From Weissella hellenica (GTDB lineage: Bacteria; Bacillota; Bacilli; Lactobacillales; Lactobacillaceae), in contig NZ_BJEG01000009.1 in the NCBI RefSeq assembly GCF_005405545.1, positions 16,172-80,171 of the forward strand: a stretch of 64,000 nt of DNA. The letters run 5' to 3'. The notes under the pieces are model-generated. The model searched no databases. It was not told the origin of the DNA and saw only the letters and a program-made list of their open reading frames with translations. Positions 1 through 7,802 of the stretch are shown here, piece after piece. The position numbers and the translations under genes are program-made. Positions within the stretch are counted from its first letter, which is position 1, and each line of letters begins with the position of its first letter.

Positions 1-1
1 T

Positions 2-628
2 GGTCAGACTTATCGTTTGGATTACTACACCACTGACTTGCGGATTAAGAACAACACGAAGCATTTAAGTTATCAAGATATTTTCCAAGATTACAGTGGT
101 TATTATCAACAACTAGCTGTACATGTTAATCCAGAAAAGATTACAACGGACACTGATCAGGTAACAGAACAAAACCAAACTTTAGCTAATGTACATGATG
201 ACGAGATTGGTAATACCAGTGAAACTAATAAGATAGATGAAAACCAGGACACGACTGACAGACATGAAGATCAAACACCAGTTACTAGTGAATCCGATGA
301 CGAAGAAGTCGATGATTTTACTATCTGGCAACGTGAATTTGCACAACATGCTAATGAGCGTCTTATTTCAGTTGTAGACACGGTAAACAAACATTTGTTG
401 CAACAAGTGGAAGATGCCATTGCTGATGCTTTGGATATACCAGCAATAATGGCAGATTCAGCAAAATCAGTTGTGCAAGCGGACGCCGTGGATCATCAAT
501 TTTTTAAACTACATCCAGACTTAAACAAACAAGTAGCAATACGCAATTTCCTGGCTGATGATGACCGTTGCTTTAATTTGTTAATGACTATTGCAGAATT
601 ACGCGATGCACAAGAAATAGAAAATTAA
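2..628 (+). CDS. C-terminal part of a conjugation protein, possibly the VirD4/TrsK-like coupling protein (5' end outside window)
   Basis: The frame is open from the window edge, so the TTG at 17 is unlikely to be the real start and the gene begins upstream. The visible 208 or so residues start with a compact segment containing Y-Y-T-T-D-L, then an acidic, Asp/Glu/Thr-rich linker at about residues 50-100, then a helical tail. No catalytic motif is in view. It lies 18 bp before a TrsL/VirB6-like membrane gene, the place where trsK (VirD4 ATPase) sits in pGO1-type trs clusters. The coupling-protein identity is an inference from position and length of the tail, not from motifs. Confidence 0.45.
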   Translation, partial: GQTYRLDYYTTDLRIKNNTKHLSYQDIFQDYSGYYQQLAVHVNPEKITTDTDQVTEQNQTLANVHDDEIGNTSETNKIDENQDTTDRHEDQTPVTSESDDEEVDDFTIWQREFAQHANERLISVVDTVNKHLLQQVEDAIADALDIPAIMADSAKSVVQADAVDHQFFKLHPDLNKQVAIRNFLADDDRCFNLLMTIAELRDAQEIEN

Positions 629-646
629 GAAAGCGAGGAAAAATAC

Positions 647-2794
647 ATGATAGGATTGGTACCACTGCCAGCAAATGGGCCCACCAATGCGTTTTATGAA
701 TCATGGGCTGATTATTTACAACCGAAATCCCGGATGTTCTTGTCGGTCTTACAAATGATGTGCCAAGGAATTGCCGATTTATGTTATGACTTGGCCAATG
801 CGGTTTTAACAGCGTGGAATGCTGCTTGGAAACTAGCCCAGTTTAGTACAATTTTTACTAAATCCGATGGGACGGGTCAAGATATATCAGGGTATAGCTT
901 AACCCAGTATATTGGCACATTTTTCATGATTGGGATTATTATTTTAGCGGTAATGATGGCGATACAATTAATCCAATTTAACTTAACGTCAGGGCGACGG
1001 GGTAAAGAATGGCCATCTGGTATCGTCACGGCCATTATTATCATTGCCATGGTGCCGCTACTGATTTCAGGAGGAACTAAGGTTGCGAAAAGTATGAACA
1101 ATGCCATGTTAGGGGCGAATACCTCGTCGGCACAAAAAGGCGGGCACAGTATTCTAACTGATATTTGGCAAAACAATTCAGTTGATCTCAAAAAGGTGGC
1201 GCAAGCGGACTTTAAAGTCAAAGAGGGCAATATCCATGATTATAGTCCGATTAAAAAAACGTCGTCGAATGCGATTGTTAAATCGTCAATTTTTACGGAT
1301 ACAATGGACGAAAAGGATAAGAAAGGTATTAAAAATAGACAAGCACAAAAGGTATTTGATAAAAAGCAAGGGGCGGATAACCGCGAAGATTTAGATAAAG
1401 GCGGATGGTTAAAAGGAACCGAGGAAGTTTACCCACGAGTGAAAGTAAATTGGATTGGCATTATTGCTGCCGAAATTGTCTTTGCGATTATCGGATTTTT
1501 GGCAATTATCGAACTGATTGTGCGTTTCTTCCGACTGGCTTACTATTCACTAACCCTACTAGCTTTAGCCTTTCGTGATATGGAAGGTAAAAAAGCAATG
1601 CAGATACTACATGTGATGGAAGGTAGCATACTTGGTATGGCATTATTGCCATTAAACCTTATTTTGTTCTTTGCTTTCGTCCAATGGGGTATGACGGCCA
1701 TTAATGACCAAAATCTATCATGGGGACCTTACACAATTATCAGTGTTGCCCTCCTATTAGCTGCTGGTAAAGGGCTACTCTCTGGTTTTGCTTTGATTGA
1801 TGATTGGACTGGTATGCCAACCGGACACGGGAATACTGCCAGTGGTTTGATTGGTGCAGCAGCCACAGGTGCAACCGTGGGTCGAGCCACTAAGGGCGTC
1901 ACGGGTGCAGCAGCACATATGGTTGGTGGTGCAACGCGTGGTGCAGCAAAAGGTGGTAAAAAAGCAGTGGGTAGCGCCCAGTCGATGAAAGCCAAGATTG
2001 CCCAAGCAGGTAAGAATAATCAAGCGACGCAACAAGCAGTACAAGCAGGTACCAATGCAAAATCTGGTAGCGCTGGTAAAGGCCTAGGCCATCAAAAAAA
2101 TAACGCAGCCACACGTTCAGAAAACAGCGCAACTGGCTTGCCCGTTAATGCAGCTGCTAATCAATCACAAGCAACTGGCGGTGATCATGAAACCATGACT
2201 AAAGGTGAGGATAACGGCCAACAAGCGTCTGGGACAGATTCTCGAAAGGCTGGTAAAACGGATGGTCCTAATGGTTTGCGGACACCCGCCCAAGCGCATA
2301 ATCCTGGCACACAACCAAGTAACTCATTAAGTAGTAGCAGTAACAGTCAATCAGCAACCACGAGTCAGTCAAGTCAAACGACTGGACAAACAACTAGTAC
2401 AACTAATGGTACGAGTGCAGGTACAAGTACTAACAATCAGCCGGGACTTAAGGTACCTAATAATGCGATGAACAGTGGCAGTCAACCAGCATCAACAAAC
2501 ACACCTCAATCAGTAATGCCAGGGCGATCAGTGAGTGTAGGACCACAACCAATGACAGGACCAACACGACCAACTAATCAACCGATGGCTAGTCAACCGG
2601 CATCTAATCAACATGCCAATAATGCAGGTCAGGCAGTACAAAATAGCACGGGTCGCCAAACGAGTGGTCAACCAACTAGACAGACGTCAGCTACCCAGCA
2701 ATCATCAAATGCTGTGTATAATAGACTTGAAAAGGAAGTACAAAATGATTTGCGTCAGGCTTATCCGAAAAAAGATAATCCGCAACGATCATAG
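647..2794 (+). CDS. TrsL/VirB6-like polytopic membrane protein of a conjugative type IV secretion system
   Basis: 715 residues. Hydrophobic segments are visible around residues 90-115, 125-145, 265-300, 325-345 and 360-380, followed by a long hydrophilic tail of about 330 residues rich in Gln, Ser, Thr, Asn and Gly with no hydrophobic stretch. This layout (multi-spanning N-terminal half, low-complexity C-terminal half) is typical of the VirB6/TrbL/TrsL channel component of Gram-positive transfer systems. A Shine-Dalgarno-like GCGAGGA lies just before the ATG. It follows the partial coupling-protein-like gene by 18 bp and precedes a membrane-anchored gene by 23 bp, so the three probably form one operon. 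The family is assigned from topology and context only. Confidence 0.6.
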   Translation: MIGLVPLPANGPTNAFYESWADYLQPKSRMFLSVLQMMCQGIADLCYDLANAVLTAWNAAWKLAQFSTIFTKSDGTGQDISGYSLTQYIGTFFMIGIIILAVMMAIQLIQFNLTSGRRGKEWPSGIVTAIIIIAMVPLLISGGTKVAKSMNNAMLGANTSSAQKGGHSILTDIWQNNSVDLKKVAQADFKVKEGNIHDYSPIKKTSSNAIVKSSIFTDTMDEKDKKGIKNRQAQKVFDKKQGADNREDLDKGGWLKGTEEVYPRVKVNWIGIIAAEIVFAIIGFLAIIELIVRFFRLAYYSLTLLALAFRDMEGKKAMQILHVMEGSILGMALLPLNLILFFAFVQWGMTAINDQNLSWGPYTIISVALLLAAGKGLLSGFALIDDWTGMPTGHGNTASGLIGAAATGATVGRATKGVTGAAAHMVGGATRGAAKGGKKAVGSAQSMKAKIAQAGKNNQATQQAVQAGTNAKSGSAGKGLGHQKNNAATRSENSATGLPVNAAANQSQATGGDHETMTKGEDNGQQASGTDSRKAGKTDGPNGLRTPAQAHNPGTQPSNSLSSSSNSQSATTSQSSQTTGQTTSTTNGTSAGTSTNNQPGLKVPNNAMNSGSQPASTNTPQSVMPGRSVSVGPQPMTGPTRPTNQPMASQPASNQHANNAGQAVQNSTGRQTSGQPTRQTSATQQSSNAVYNRLEKEVQNDLRQAYPKKDNPQRS

Positions 2795-2817
2795 TCAGGG
2801 CATGATGGAGGCTGAAA

Positions 2818-3058
2818 ATGAGTAACAAAATTAAATGGCTTATTGGTATTCTTGCGACACTCGTAGTTGTGACGGGTGGTGTGTCATATGGTATCTATAA
2901 ACATAATCAACCCTTATCAGACGAAGCGTTTAGCAAACTGGAAATTAATGAACAATTTGAAAAAGCGCCGGCAGGTCATTATATACATTTACGGAAGAAT
3001 GATCCCAATTTATACCGAACAACTTGGTCACCTCAACATGTTAAACATTATTTACTTA
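2818..3058 (+). pseudogene. 5' part of a membrane-anchored conjugation-operon gene split by an IS-rich insertion
   Basis: Codes for about 80 residues: a short basic start, one N-terminal membrane segment (residues 5-25), then an extracellular-type domain that runs into the IS5-family inverted repeat at 3059. The rest of the gene is found 4.3 kb downstream at 7386-7666. Joining position 3058 to 7389 through the shared TTA target triplet restores one open frame of about 173 codons without any frame correction. After the break the frame reads foreign IS sequence up to a stop at 3121-3123. No function is recognised; its position next to a TrsL-like gene suggests an accessory transfer protein. Confidence 0.7.
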
Positions 3059-3894
3059 GAAGCTGTCCAAAATCTATGATTTTTGATATCCTAGCAATAT
3101 TACTCGGCAACAATTTGAATTAACTCGGCAACAATTTGAATTAATTCGACCAGCTTTAGAAAATTTTCGTAAGCGAACTAAGCCTCGAAAATATGACCTC
3201 TACGAGGTCTTCTGTGCGGTCCTATATGTCTTGAAAACCGGTTGCCAATGGCGTCAAGTCCCCGGTGATTTCCCAGAATGGCGGTCAGTTTACAACTATT
3301 ACAAAATTTGGTCAACTAAAGCTGAGCCTACGGCTGATTCTTTATTGGAACAAGTTTTAAAAAAATTGTCATTGCTCGGCGAACTTACCAAGGACGTTCA
3401 GCTTTAACTTCCTTTATTACCGTTGACGCTCAGAGCGTCAAAAACACCGCTACTGCTGAAAACAAAGGTTACGACGCTGGTAAGAAAATCTCGGGGATTA
3501 AGCGCCATCTGGCAGTTGATATCAATGGCTTTCCGCAGGCCATTCACATGACGCGAGCGAACGTCTCTGATCGAGACGGGGCCAGTGCAATGATCGCTTT
3601 ACATGCCATGCATTTACGCCAGGTTCAAAATGTCTTAGTTGATGGTGGTTATTCAGGCGTTAATTTTCAGTTCGATGTAGCCAGTAATTTAAACGCAACC
3701 GTGCAGGTTGCGAAGCGCAATGAGTTGCATCGATTCGAAGTCATGCCCCAACGTTGGGTAGTCGAACGATCTTTTAGTTGGCTAGAGAATTGTCGGCGAC
3801 TTTGGAAAAATTGTGAGCGTCAATTAACCACCAGTCTGCAAATGGTCGTTTTAGCGTTTTTAGCACTATTACTTAAGAGATTTTAGACAGCTTC
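3059..3894 (+). mobile_element. IS5-family insertion sequence (IS427-like group), complete ends, 836 bp
   Basis: Imperfect terminal inverted repeats are visible: GAAGCTGTCCAAAATCT at 3059-3075 and its near-complement ending at 3894 (one mismatch in 17). TTA triplets flank both ends (3056-3058 and 3895-3897), fitting the TNA-type target duplication of this IS group. The single coding region on the plus strand has the A7 slip site expected for this group. A 21-bp tandem duplication lies near its 5' end (3102-3122 and 3123-3143). A second, 5'-truncated and almost identical copy ends at 7385. Confidence 0.85.
3087..3886 (+). pseudogene. IS5-family DDE transposase, two frames joined by a probable -1 frameshift; start codon lost
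   Basis: The first frame is open from 3087 to a stop at 3405-3407 and carries the N-terminal IS5 transposase domain (K-P-R-K-Y-D-L-Y, then G-C-Q-W-R-Q-V-P). A run of seven A at 3359-3365 gives a slippery site; a -1 shift enters the second frame, which has V-D-A-Q-S-V-K-N, D-G-G-Y-S-G and W-V-V-E-R-S-F, the three acidic positions of the DDE fold. Programmed shifting of this kind is known in the family. No ATG, GTG or TTG lies in frame before the conserved N-terminus: the ATG at 3075 is out of frame. An in-frame 7-residue duplication (T-R-Q-Q-F-E-L) is also present, so this copy is probably inactive. Confidence 0.75.
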
Positions 3895-4232
3895 TTAGAA
3901 ATTGCTTTTAGTTTAAAACTTTCGTTGATAAAGAAATTGCAAATTGAATCTGGTTTTGTTGAGACACGTTTACCAGTCTGGCATTTGATCCCAGCAAGTA
4001 AATAGAACTTCTGGTGATGTCTGACTACTTCGCCAACATAGACGATTCGAGTTTGCTTTGCCTCGCGTTTTGTTAATGCTTTATCTGCGATATTGATTAG
4101 CTTGGTTTGAGTTTGGGGTGCTAATTGTTGGTTAGACTGATTGTCGGAATTTGTTTTACTTGCGAGTACAGTTAGGGTAACTGCGATGATTAACAGTGCA
4201 ATTGCCCAGATTGAAAATATCAGCTTTTTCAT
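3873..4232 (-). CDS. Secreted or membrane-anchored protein of unknown function, C-terminus truncated by the IS5 element
   Basis: 119 residues with a Lys-rich start and a hydrophobic segment at residues 4-24, then a Gln/Asn/Thr-rich linker and a small domain with two cysteines. The last residues are encoded by the right end of the IS5 element (before 3894), so the native C-terminus has been removed or replaced. No family is recognised. It reads away from the inverted repeat at 4243-4279 and lies on the opposite strand from the surrounding transfer genes, marking it as cargo of the IS-bounded insertion. Confidence 0.5.
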   Translation of the reverse strand: MKKLIFSIWAIALLIIAVTLTVLASKTNSDNQSNQQLAPQTQTKLINIADKALTKREAKQTRIVYVGEVVRHHQKFYLLAGIKCQTGKRVSTKPDSICNFFINESFKLKAISKKLSKIS

Positions 4233-4242
4233 TATCGACTCT

Positions 4243-4279
4243 CCAAAAAATAATAGACCCTTAGTTTATTATTTTTTGG
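4243..4279. repeat. 13-bp perfect inverted repeat upstream of the 4232 start
   Basis: CCAAAAAATAATA at 4243-4255 is repeated in inverted orientation at 4267-4279 with an 11-base loop. It lies directly upstream of the minus-strand start at 4232, so it could be an operator. The flanking A and T runs would also fit a weak bidirectional terminator. Function not determined. Confidence 0.45.
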
Positions 4280-4293
4280 TGGTTTTCGCAAGT

Positions 4294-4347
4294 CATCAAA
4301 AAGCTCACAGAACAGCCCCGTTTAGGCGTGCTCTGTGAGCTTTTTGA
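4294..4347. terminator. Strong intrinsic terminator at the 3' end of the baeRF-like gene
   Basis: TCAAAAAGCTCACAGA pairs with TCTGTGAGCTTTTTGA around a loop of about 20 bases. On the minus strand it ends the gene whose stop is at 4348-4350; U-tracts exist on both strands so it may work bidirectionally. Confidence 0.8.
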
Positions 4348-5406
4348 TTAATAAGTTGTTGCTTCCAATAAGGCTGGTGATTGTGGTTCTTCTTGTTTAA
4401 GAACAACCACCTGACTGTTAATCTTTAAGGCACGAGAGATAATTCGGTTGATGTCATTGTATAGGTGGTCATCGACGCTATTGGATAGGTTACCAACGTT
4501 AACAATCAGCTTGTTTAGTTGGTTTGTATCAATTGCTTGGTCAATTTCAGCTGTGTCAGTTAATACCCGCTTGTTATTAATGGCAGCAACATCGTCAGTG
4601 ATTGTTTCAACCTCTTGTTCACTGATTTCGTTGCTAGTGGTCTTTTCAATTTGGGCATTTGTTAAGTCCGTTGGGGATTTGCTAATTTGAATTTCAGATA
4701 GAGACAGCTTTTCTGAAATTCGTTTGAATAATGCCAGATTTTTAGGTAATCCCATTAAGACGATTGGAACAGTTAAGTCAATAGTTCCAACCAGATACTT
4801 ATTGATTTCGCGGTAGTAACGCTCTAAATCAATCTGTTTTTCCTTGCTTGTTTCATTGTGGCCATGGAAAGTTGTTGAACCACCTTGACCAATAAAGTTA
4901 AGTCCACCACCACGTCTTTCTGATCCTAATGTTTCCACTAGGTCGGTTGGGGCGTCTGCATCTAATTTCACGGGTGCAACTGTTTTATCAACAATTTTGA
5001 ATAGTCTGAATGATGTTCCCTCTAACGCTAACAAGTAATACATCTTGTTTGGTTGCTCACGTAAAATAGATAGTAAGTCGGGAGATTTGCTAATTGTTAA
5101 CTTTACTTCGTCAACAGTTGTCCGTGGTAAAACGAACAACTCTAAAGTATTACCTTGAATGAATAACGTTATCCCTTGGTATGGTAGGTTCTGATCAATC
5201 AAGTTGTCTACCTGACGTTCAAGCTCTTTATAGTTTAATTCAGGGTGTTCCATAGAATATTTTTTAATTTCTGTAAGCGCACTCTTTAAGTGCAGACGCT
5301 CATCTTGTTGGTATTTTAATTTATTTAAATTAATGCTCAAGGTGAGTACATCTTCATTCGGAGTCAGTGCCTTCGGCAAGTTTTTCAGTGTAATCAGTTT
5401 TGTCAT
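4348..5406 (-). CDS. baeRF-like protein (bacterial archaeo-eukaryotic release factor 1 family)
   Basis: 352 residues, no membrane segment. The pattern fits the eRF1-related baeRF proteins: an N-terminal domain that includes a helix rich in charged residues, then a central part with M-Y-Y-L-L-A-L-E-G and a conserved F-H-G-H motif near residue 183. This is followed by a helix carrying R-Y-Y-R-E-I-N-K-Y-L and P-I-V-L-M-G-L, then a C-terminal domain with a variable acidic stretch. baeRF proteins are thought to act at the ribosome (rescue or hibernation), but the molecular role is not settled. It is the only apparently intact cargo gene of the IS-rich insertion and has its own terminator. Promoter-like AT-rich DNA lies at 5407-5460. 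Family assignment is by motif memory, not a search. Confidence 0.6.
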   Translation of the reverse strand: MTKLITLKNLPKALTPNEDVLTLSINLNKLKYQQDERLHLKSALTEIKKYSMEHPELNYKELERQVDNLIDQNLPYQGITLFIQGNTLELFVLPRTTVDEVKLTISKSPDLLSILREQPNKMYYLLALEGTSFRLFKIVDKTVAPVKLDADAPTDLVETLGSERRGGGLNFIGQGGSTTFHGHNETSKEKQIDLERYYREINKYLVGTIDLTVPIVLMGLPKNLALFKRISEKLSLSEIQISKSPTDLTNAQIEKTTSNEISEQEVETITDDVAAINNKRVLTDTAEIDQAIDTNQLNKLIVNVGNLSNSVDDHLYNDINRIISRALKINSQVVVLKQEEPQSPALLEATTY

Positions 5407-5548
5407 TTATGTCACGCTCCCTTCGTTTGTATAACTTTATTATAACAAAAAAGTGAGTAGGGAGGGTCAAATGAGTCTGATGCCTACCGTAGCAACTTTC
5501 CATTAAGCACCTTGATTTGATTCGAAACGTTTATTTAGCTTCCGCTCG

Positions 5549-5821
5549 CTAGGATGTGGGGTCAATGTCGTATTGACTACAAATTATCAGTACTTGGTCA
5601 ATGACGTCTGCAAGTTCTTCGTTTAAGTTATCAAACTTTTCATAGGTTGATAGCTTGCGCTCACCTGGATGATCGCGACCGAATTCAATTGAACGGATTG
5701 TTCTTGACAGTTCACCAACCTCTTCGGTCAAATAATTTAGCCTAACTGGAGGAGTGTACTTATATCAATCTCGTTGTTTGTAAAAGTCTACTAACCAATT
5801 TTCATGATCTTTTAAATTCAT
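5549..5821 (-). pseudogene. MazG-like nucleotide pyrophosphohydrolase gene with an in-frame TGA at a probable Trp codon
   Basis: From the ATG at 5821-5819, preceded by GGAGG, the frame reads 18 residues (M-N-L-K-D-H-E-N-W-L...) and stops at TGA 5767-5765. It then continues in the same frame with a MazG-type helix: E-E-V-G-E-L-S-R-T and later N-E-E-L-A-D-V-I-D-Q-V, the paired EExxE / ExxD metal-binding motifs. A Trp fits the position of the stop (TGG to TGA). The C-terminus also looks short. House-cleaning of aberrant nucleotides is the known family role. A downstream start could give a 60-residue remnant with both motifs, but activity is doubtful. Confidence 0.65.
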
Positions 5822-5994
5822 CCACAATTCCTCCGTGATATTATTATCGTAGTGCTTTTAATTATATGATTGTGGATTGAAGTCAATATTTGAGACAGAT
5901 TTTAAGAGACATTCAGAACCGCGTTTACCTTCCACAGCTCAAATAAATCATTAATCGCGATTAATAACTTATTTGAACCCTGGAAAGCATTAAA

Positions 5995-6837
5995 TCAGGC
6001 GGCCATTTGGCTCGTAAGTGTTGCAATTTCAACTTGTAAGGGGGGCTGGTAGCCCAGTGAACTATGAATTCTCTTCCTATTGTAGAAAGCATGCACATAT
6101 ACAAAAAGGACGGCAGCGGCAGTTTCATAATCTTCAAAGACCGGCACTGGATAAACACATTCCTTTTTGAGGGAAGCGTGAAAGGATTCCATTGGCGCAT
6201 TATCATACGGACAACCCTTACGGCTGTATGAGTGGCGGATATGTAGTTCAGTTAAACGTTGATTGTAATCATCGCTGGTATACTGTGCTCCTAAATCCGT
6301 ATGGATAATCAGGTCCCCAGTAATGGTTCGATTTTTAACCGCGCTTTCAAGGGTCTTTAAGACTAAATCAGTATCCATCTTTTTTGAGAACGAATAGCCG
6401 ATAATCCGTCGTGAGTGCAGGTCCATGATGGTTGATAAGTAACACCAGCCATTACGCTTCGTTTGAATATAGGTCATATCAGCGGTCCATTTTTGATTTA
6501 AACCAGTGGTCGAGAAATCCTGCTTAAGCAAGTTGGGATGCTGTTCAACCTTGGTTTTGGAAGCCGAAGCCGCTTTCCACTTATTGACGGTAACGGAGTG
6601 GATATCCAGTTCCTTCATGAGCCGGGAAATCCGTCGTGGACTGCACCGAAGCTGCAGTGGTTGAAGTTCCAGATTCAATTCATGGTGGATCTTCATAACA
6701 CCGTATCGCTGCTTAAATTCCGTAAAGATCCGCAGAATCCGTTGTTTCAAGTCCGCATCTTCGGCCCGGCGTTTTGAAGGTTTGGGGGATCGATAACGAT
6801 AATACTGAGCTCTGGAAACACCGAGGATTCGGCACAT
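5995..6837 (-). CDS. IS3-family transposase OrfB, DDE integrase domain
   Basis: 280 residues as an isolated frame; in IS3 elements it is normally made as an OrfAB fusion through a -1 frameshift. An N-terminal HTH_21-like region (H-H-E-L-N-L, then R-R-I-S-R-L-M-K-E-L) precedes the rve integrase core with W-T-A-D-M-T-Y-I, H-T-D-L-G-A-Q-Y and M-E-S-F-H-A-S-L-K-K-E as the three catalytic acidic blocks. The tail carries Y-N-R-K-R-I-H-S-S-L-G-Y. The frame looks intact, so this copy may be active. Confidence 0.9.
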   Translation of the reverse strand: MCRILGVSRAQYYRYRSPKPSKRRAEDADLKQRILRIFTEFKQRYGVMKIHHELNLELQPLQLRCSPRRISRLMKELDIHSVTVNKWKAASASKTKVEQHPNLLKQDFSTTGLNQKWTADMTYIQTKRNGWCYLSTIMDLHSRRIIGYSFSKKMDTDLVLKTLESAVKNRTITGDLIIHTDLGAQYTSDDYNQRLTELHIRHSYSRKGCPYDNAPMESFHASLKKECVYPVPVFEDYETAAAVLFVYVHAFYNRKRIHSSLGYQPPLQVEIATLTSQMAA

Positions 6838-6890
6838 ATTGGTTACCTGGCGGTGATGGCTTTCTTGGTGAATGTAATCAAAGATATTGG

Positions 6891-7142
6891 TTACTTCTGC
6901 GCAAGGAAGCCCAGGGCTTTTTTTAGGATTTCGTTCTCCTCAGACAGCGAAGCCAGTCGCTTTTCCATCGCTTTGATTTCGTCTGGCGATTTACCGGATT
7001 GAGTGTTGGCCTGGCCCTGGATCCACTTATGAACTGTTGAATAGCCAATGCCATATTCTCTGGCCAGTTGGGCAGCTGATTCGCATTGCTTATATAGGTC
7101 GATAATGTTTTGTTTGAATTCTTTGTCGTAACGAGTTGGCAT
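6891..7142 (-). CDS. IS3-family transposase OrfA, HTH protein
   Basis: 83 residues with an HTH_Tnp_1-type helix-turn-helix (A-R-E-Y-G-I-G-Y-S-T-V-H-K-W) followed by a leucine-zipper-like coiled coil (A-S-L-S-E-E-N-E-I-L-K-K-A-L). A run of seven T on the plus strand at 6918-6924 (A7 in the mRNA, within the I-L-K-K codons) is the expected -1 slip site leading into OrfB. Translation starts at ATG 7142 after an AAGGAAGGA-type ribosome site. Confidence 0.9.
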   Translation of the reverse strand: MPTRYDKEFKQNIIDLYKQCESAAQLAREYGIGYSTVHKWIQGQANTQSGKSPDEIKAMEKRLASLSEENEILKKALGFLAQK

Positions 7143-7221
7143 GTAAAAATTCCTTCCTTTTGAGAGACGATTTATTCATTATACCCTCTCTTAAAAGTTG
7201 TCTCAGGAATCAGCTTACATC

Positions 7222-7385
7222 CAATTCGAAGTCATGCCCCAACATTGGGTAGTCGAACGATCTTTTAGTTGGCTAGAGAATTGTCGGCGACTTTGGAAAA
7301 ATTGTGAGCGTCAATTAACCACCAGTCTGCAAATGGTCGTTTTAGCGTTTTTAGCACTATTACTTAAGAGATTTTAGGCAGCTTC
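7222..7385 (+). mobile_element. 3' remnant of a second IS5-family copy
   Basis: About 164 bp matching the 3' end of the IS at 3059-3894 with two visible substitutions. It contains the codons for the V-V-E-R-S-F region and the right inverted repeat ending at 7385, followed by TTA 7386-7388. Its 5' part is missing; 7206-7221 between it and the IS3 element matches neither. Together with the intact copy it bounds a composite-transposon-like segment. Confidence 0.85.
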
Positions 7386-7666
7386 TTAGAGAATATGGCG
7401 TTGGTGTTAAAAATAGAGCGGATGGTACAAATAATGAAAAATCTAAAATGGGAACTGATCATTTATTTAACAACAATCGATTAGTGGATAAACAATGTGG
7501 ATATGATGAAATAGGTCTTATCTATACTACAATTACAAGTAACAGTAAATTTAATTCAGATGCAGCGTATGATAGTGATTTAGCTTATAACTGGTATTTT
7601 AGTAGTCCTGAACAAGCACAAAAGGATCCCGATGTTAAAGAAAATGTCAATGATTTGATTCGTTAA
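7386..7666 (+). pseudogene. 3' part of the membrane-anchored conjugation gene split at 3058
   Basis: Continues the frame of 2818-3058 after the IS remnant: R-E-Y-G-V-G-V-K-N-R-A-D-G, then a hydrophilic domain ending in N-D-L-I-R and a TAA at 7664-7666. A start at ATG 7448 would give a 72-residue fragment, but there is no convincing ribosome site, and the codons from 7388 to 7447 clearly belong to the same gene. The domain has many Asn, Asp and Tyr residues and one Cys. No family recognised. Confidence 0.7.
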
Positions 7667-7673
7667 TGATACA

Positions 7674-7738
7674 ATATACTTAAACGTATACGCTAAGTAT
7701 AATTAGAAGTATACGCAATGTTATATGATTACGTATAC
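7674..7738. repeat. GTATAC array 1, hexamers on a 12-bp phase (candidate partition site or operator)
   Basis: GTATAC occurs at 7686, 7709 and 7733, with related hexamers ATATAC at 7674, GTATAA at 7697 and TTATAT at 7721. Successive starts are 12, 11, 12, 12 and 12 bp apart, so all lie on nearly the same helical face. The array sits downstream of the parA-RHH operon. Similar arrays are found at 8990-9054 and 15286-15338. Ribbon-helix-helix partition proteins are known to bind such short phased repeats. Confidence 0.7.
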
Positions 7739-7748
7739 TTGGCCATAT

Positions 7749-7791
7749 GAAAAAGGCGTCCAACATGAATTTCGTGTTGAACGCCTTTTAT
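7749..7791. terminator. Bidirectional intrinsic terminator between the split gene and the par operon
   Basis: AAAAAGGCGT at 7750-7759 pairs with ACGCCTTTTA at 7781-7790; an inner CAACA/TGTTG arm extends the stem. U-tracts on both strands fit termination of the transfer operon from the left and the par operon from the right. Confidence 0.8.
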
Positions 7792-7802
7792 TATGCACTT
7801 AA

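Larger units (their letters stand above)
5891..7205 (-). mobile_element. IS3-family insertion sequence, about 1.3 kb
   Basis: Ends are defined by imperfect inverted repeats TGAGACAGATTTTAAGAGA at 5891-5909 and its near-complement ending at 7205 (TCTCTTAAAAGTTGTCTCA). It carries orfA and orfB on the minus strand in the usual overlapping IS3 arrangement. The bases flanking the two ends (ATT on the left, GGA on the right) do not match, so no target duplication is visible. This suggests recombination or deletion next to the element after it inserted. Confidence 0.85.

Noticed and set aside
877..1230. Minus-strand frame of 117 codons inside the TrsL-like gene
   Set aside because: Shadow of the plus-strand gene; no ribosome site and composition follows the complementary codons. 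The same applies to the other frames opposite 1729-2132.
3359..3365. A7 run in the IS5 transposase as a damaging frameshift
   Set aside because: A -1 slip at this motif is a known way of making the fusion transposase in this IS group; the loss of the start is the more convincing damage.
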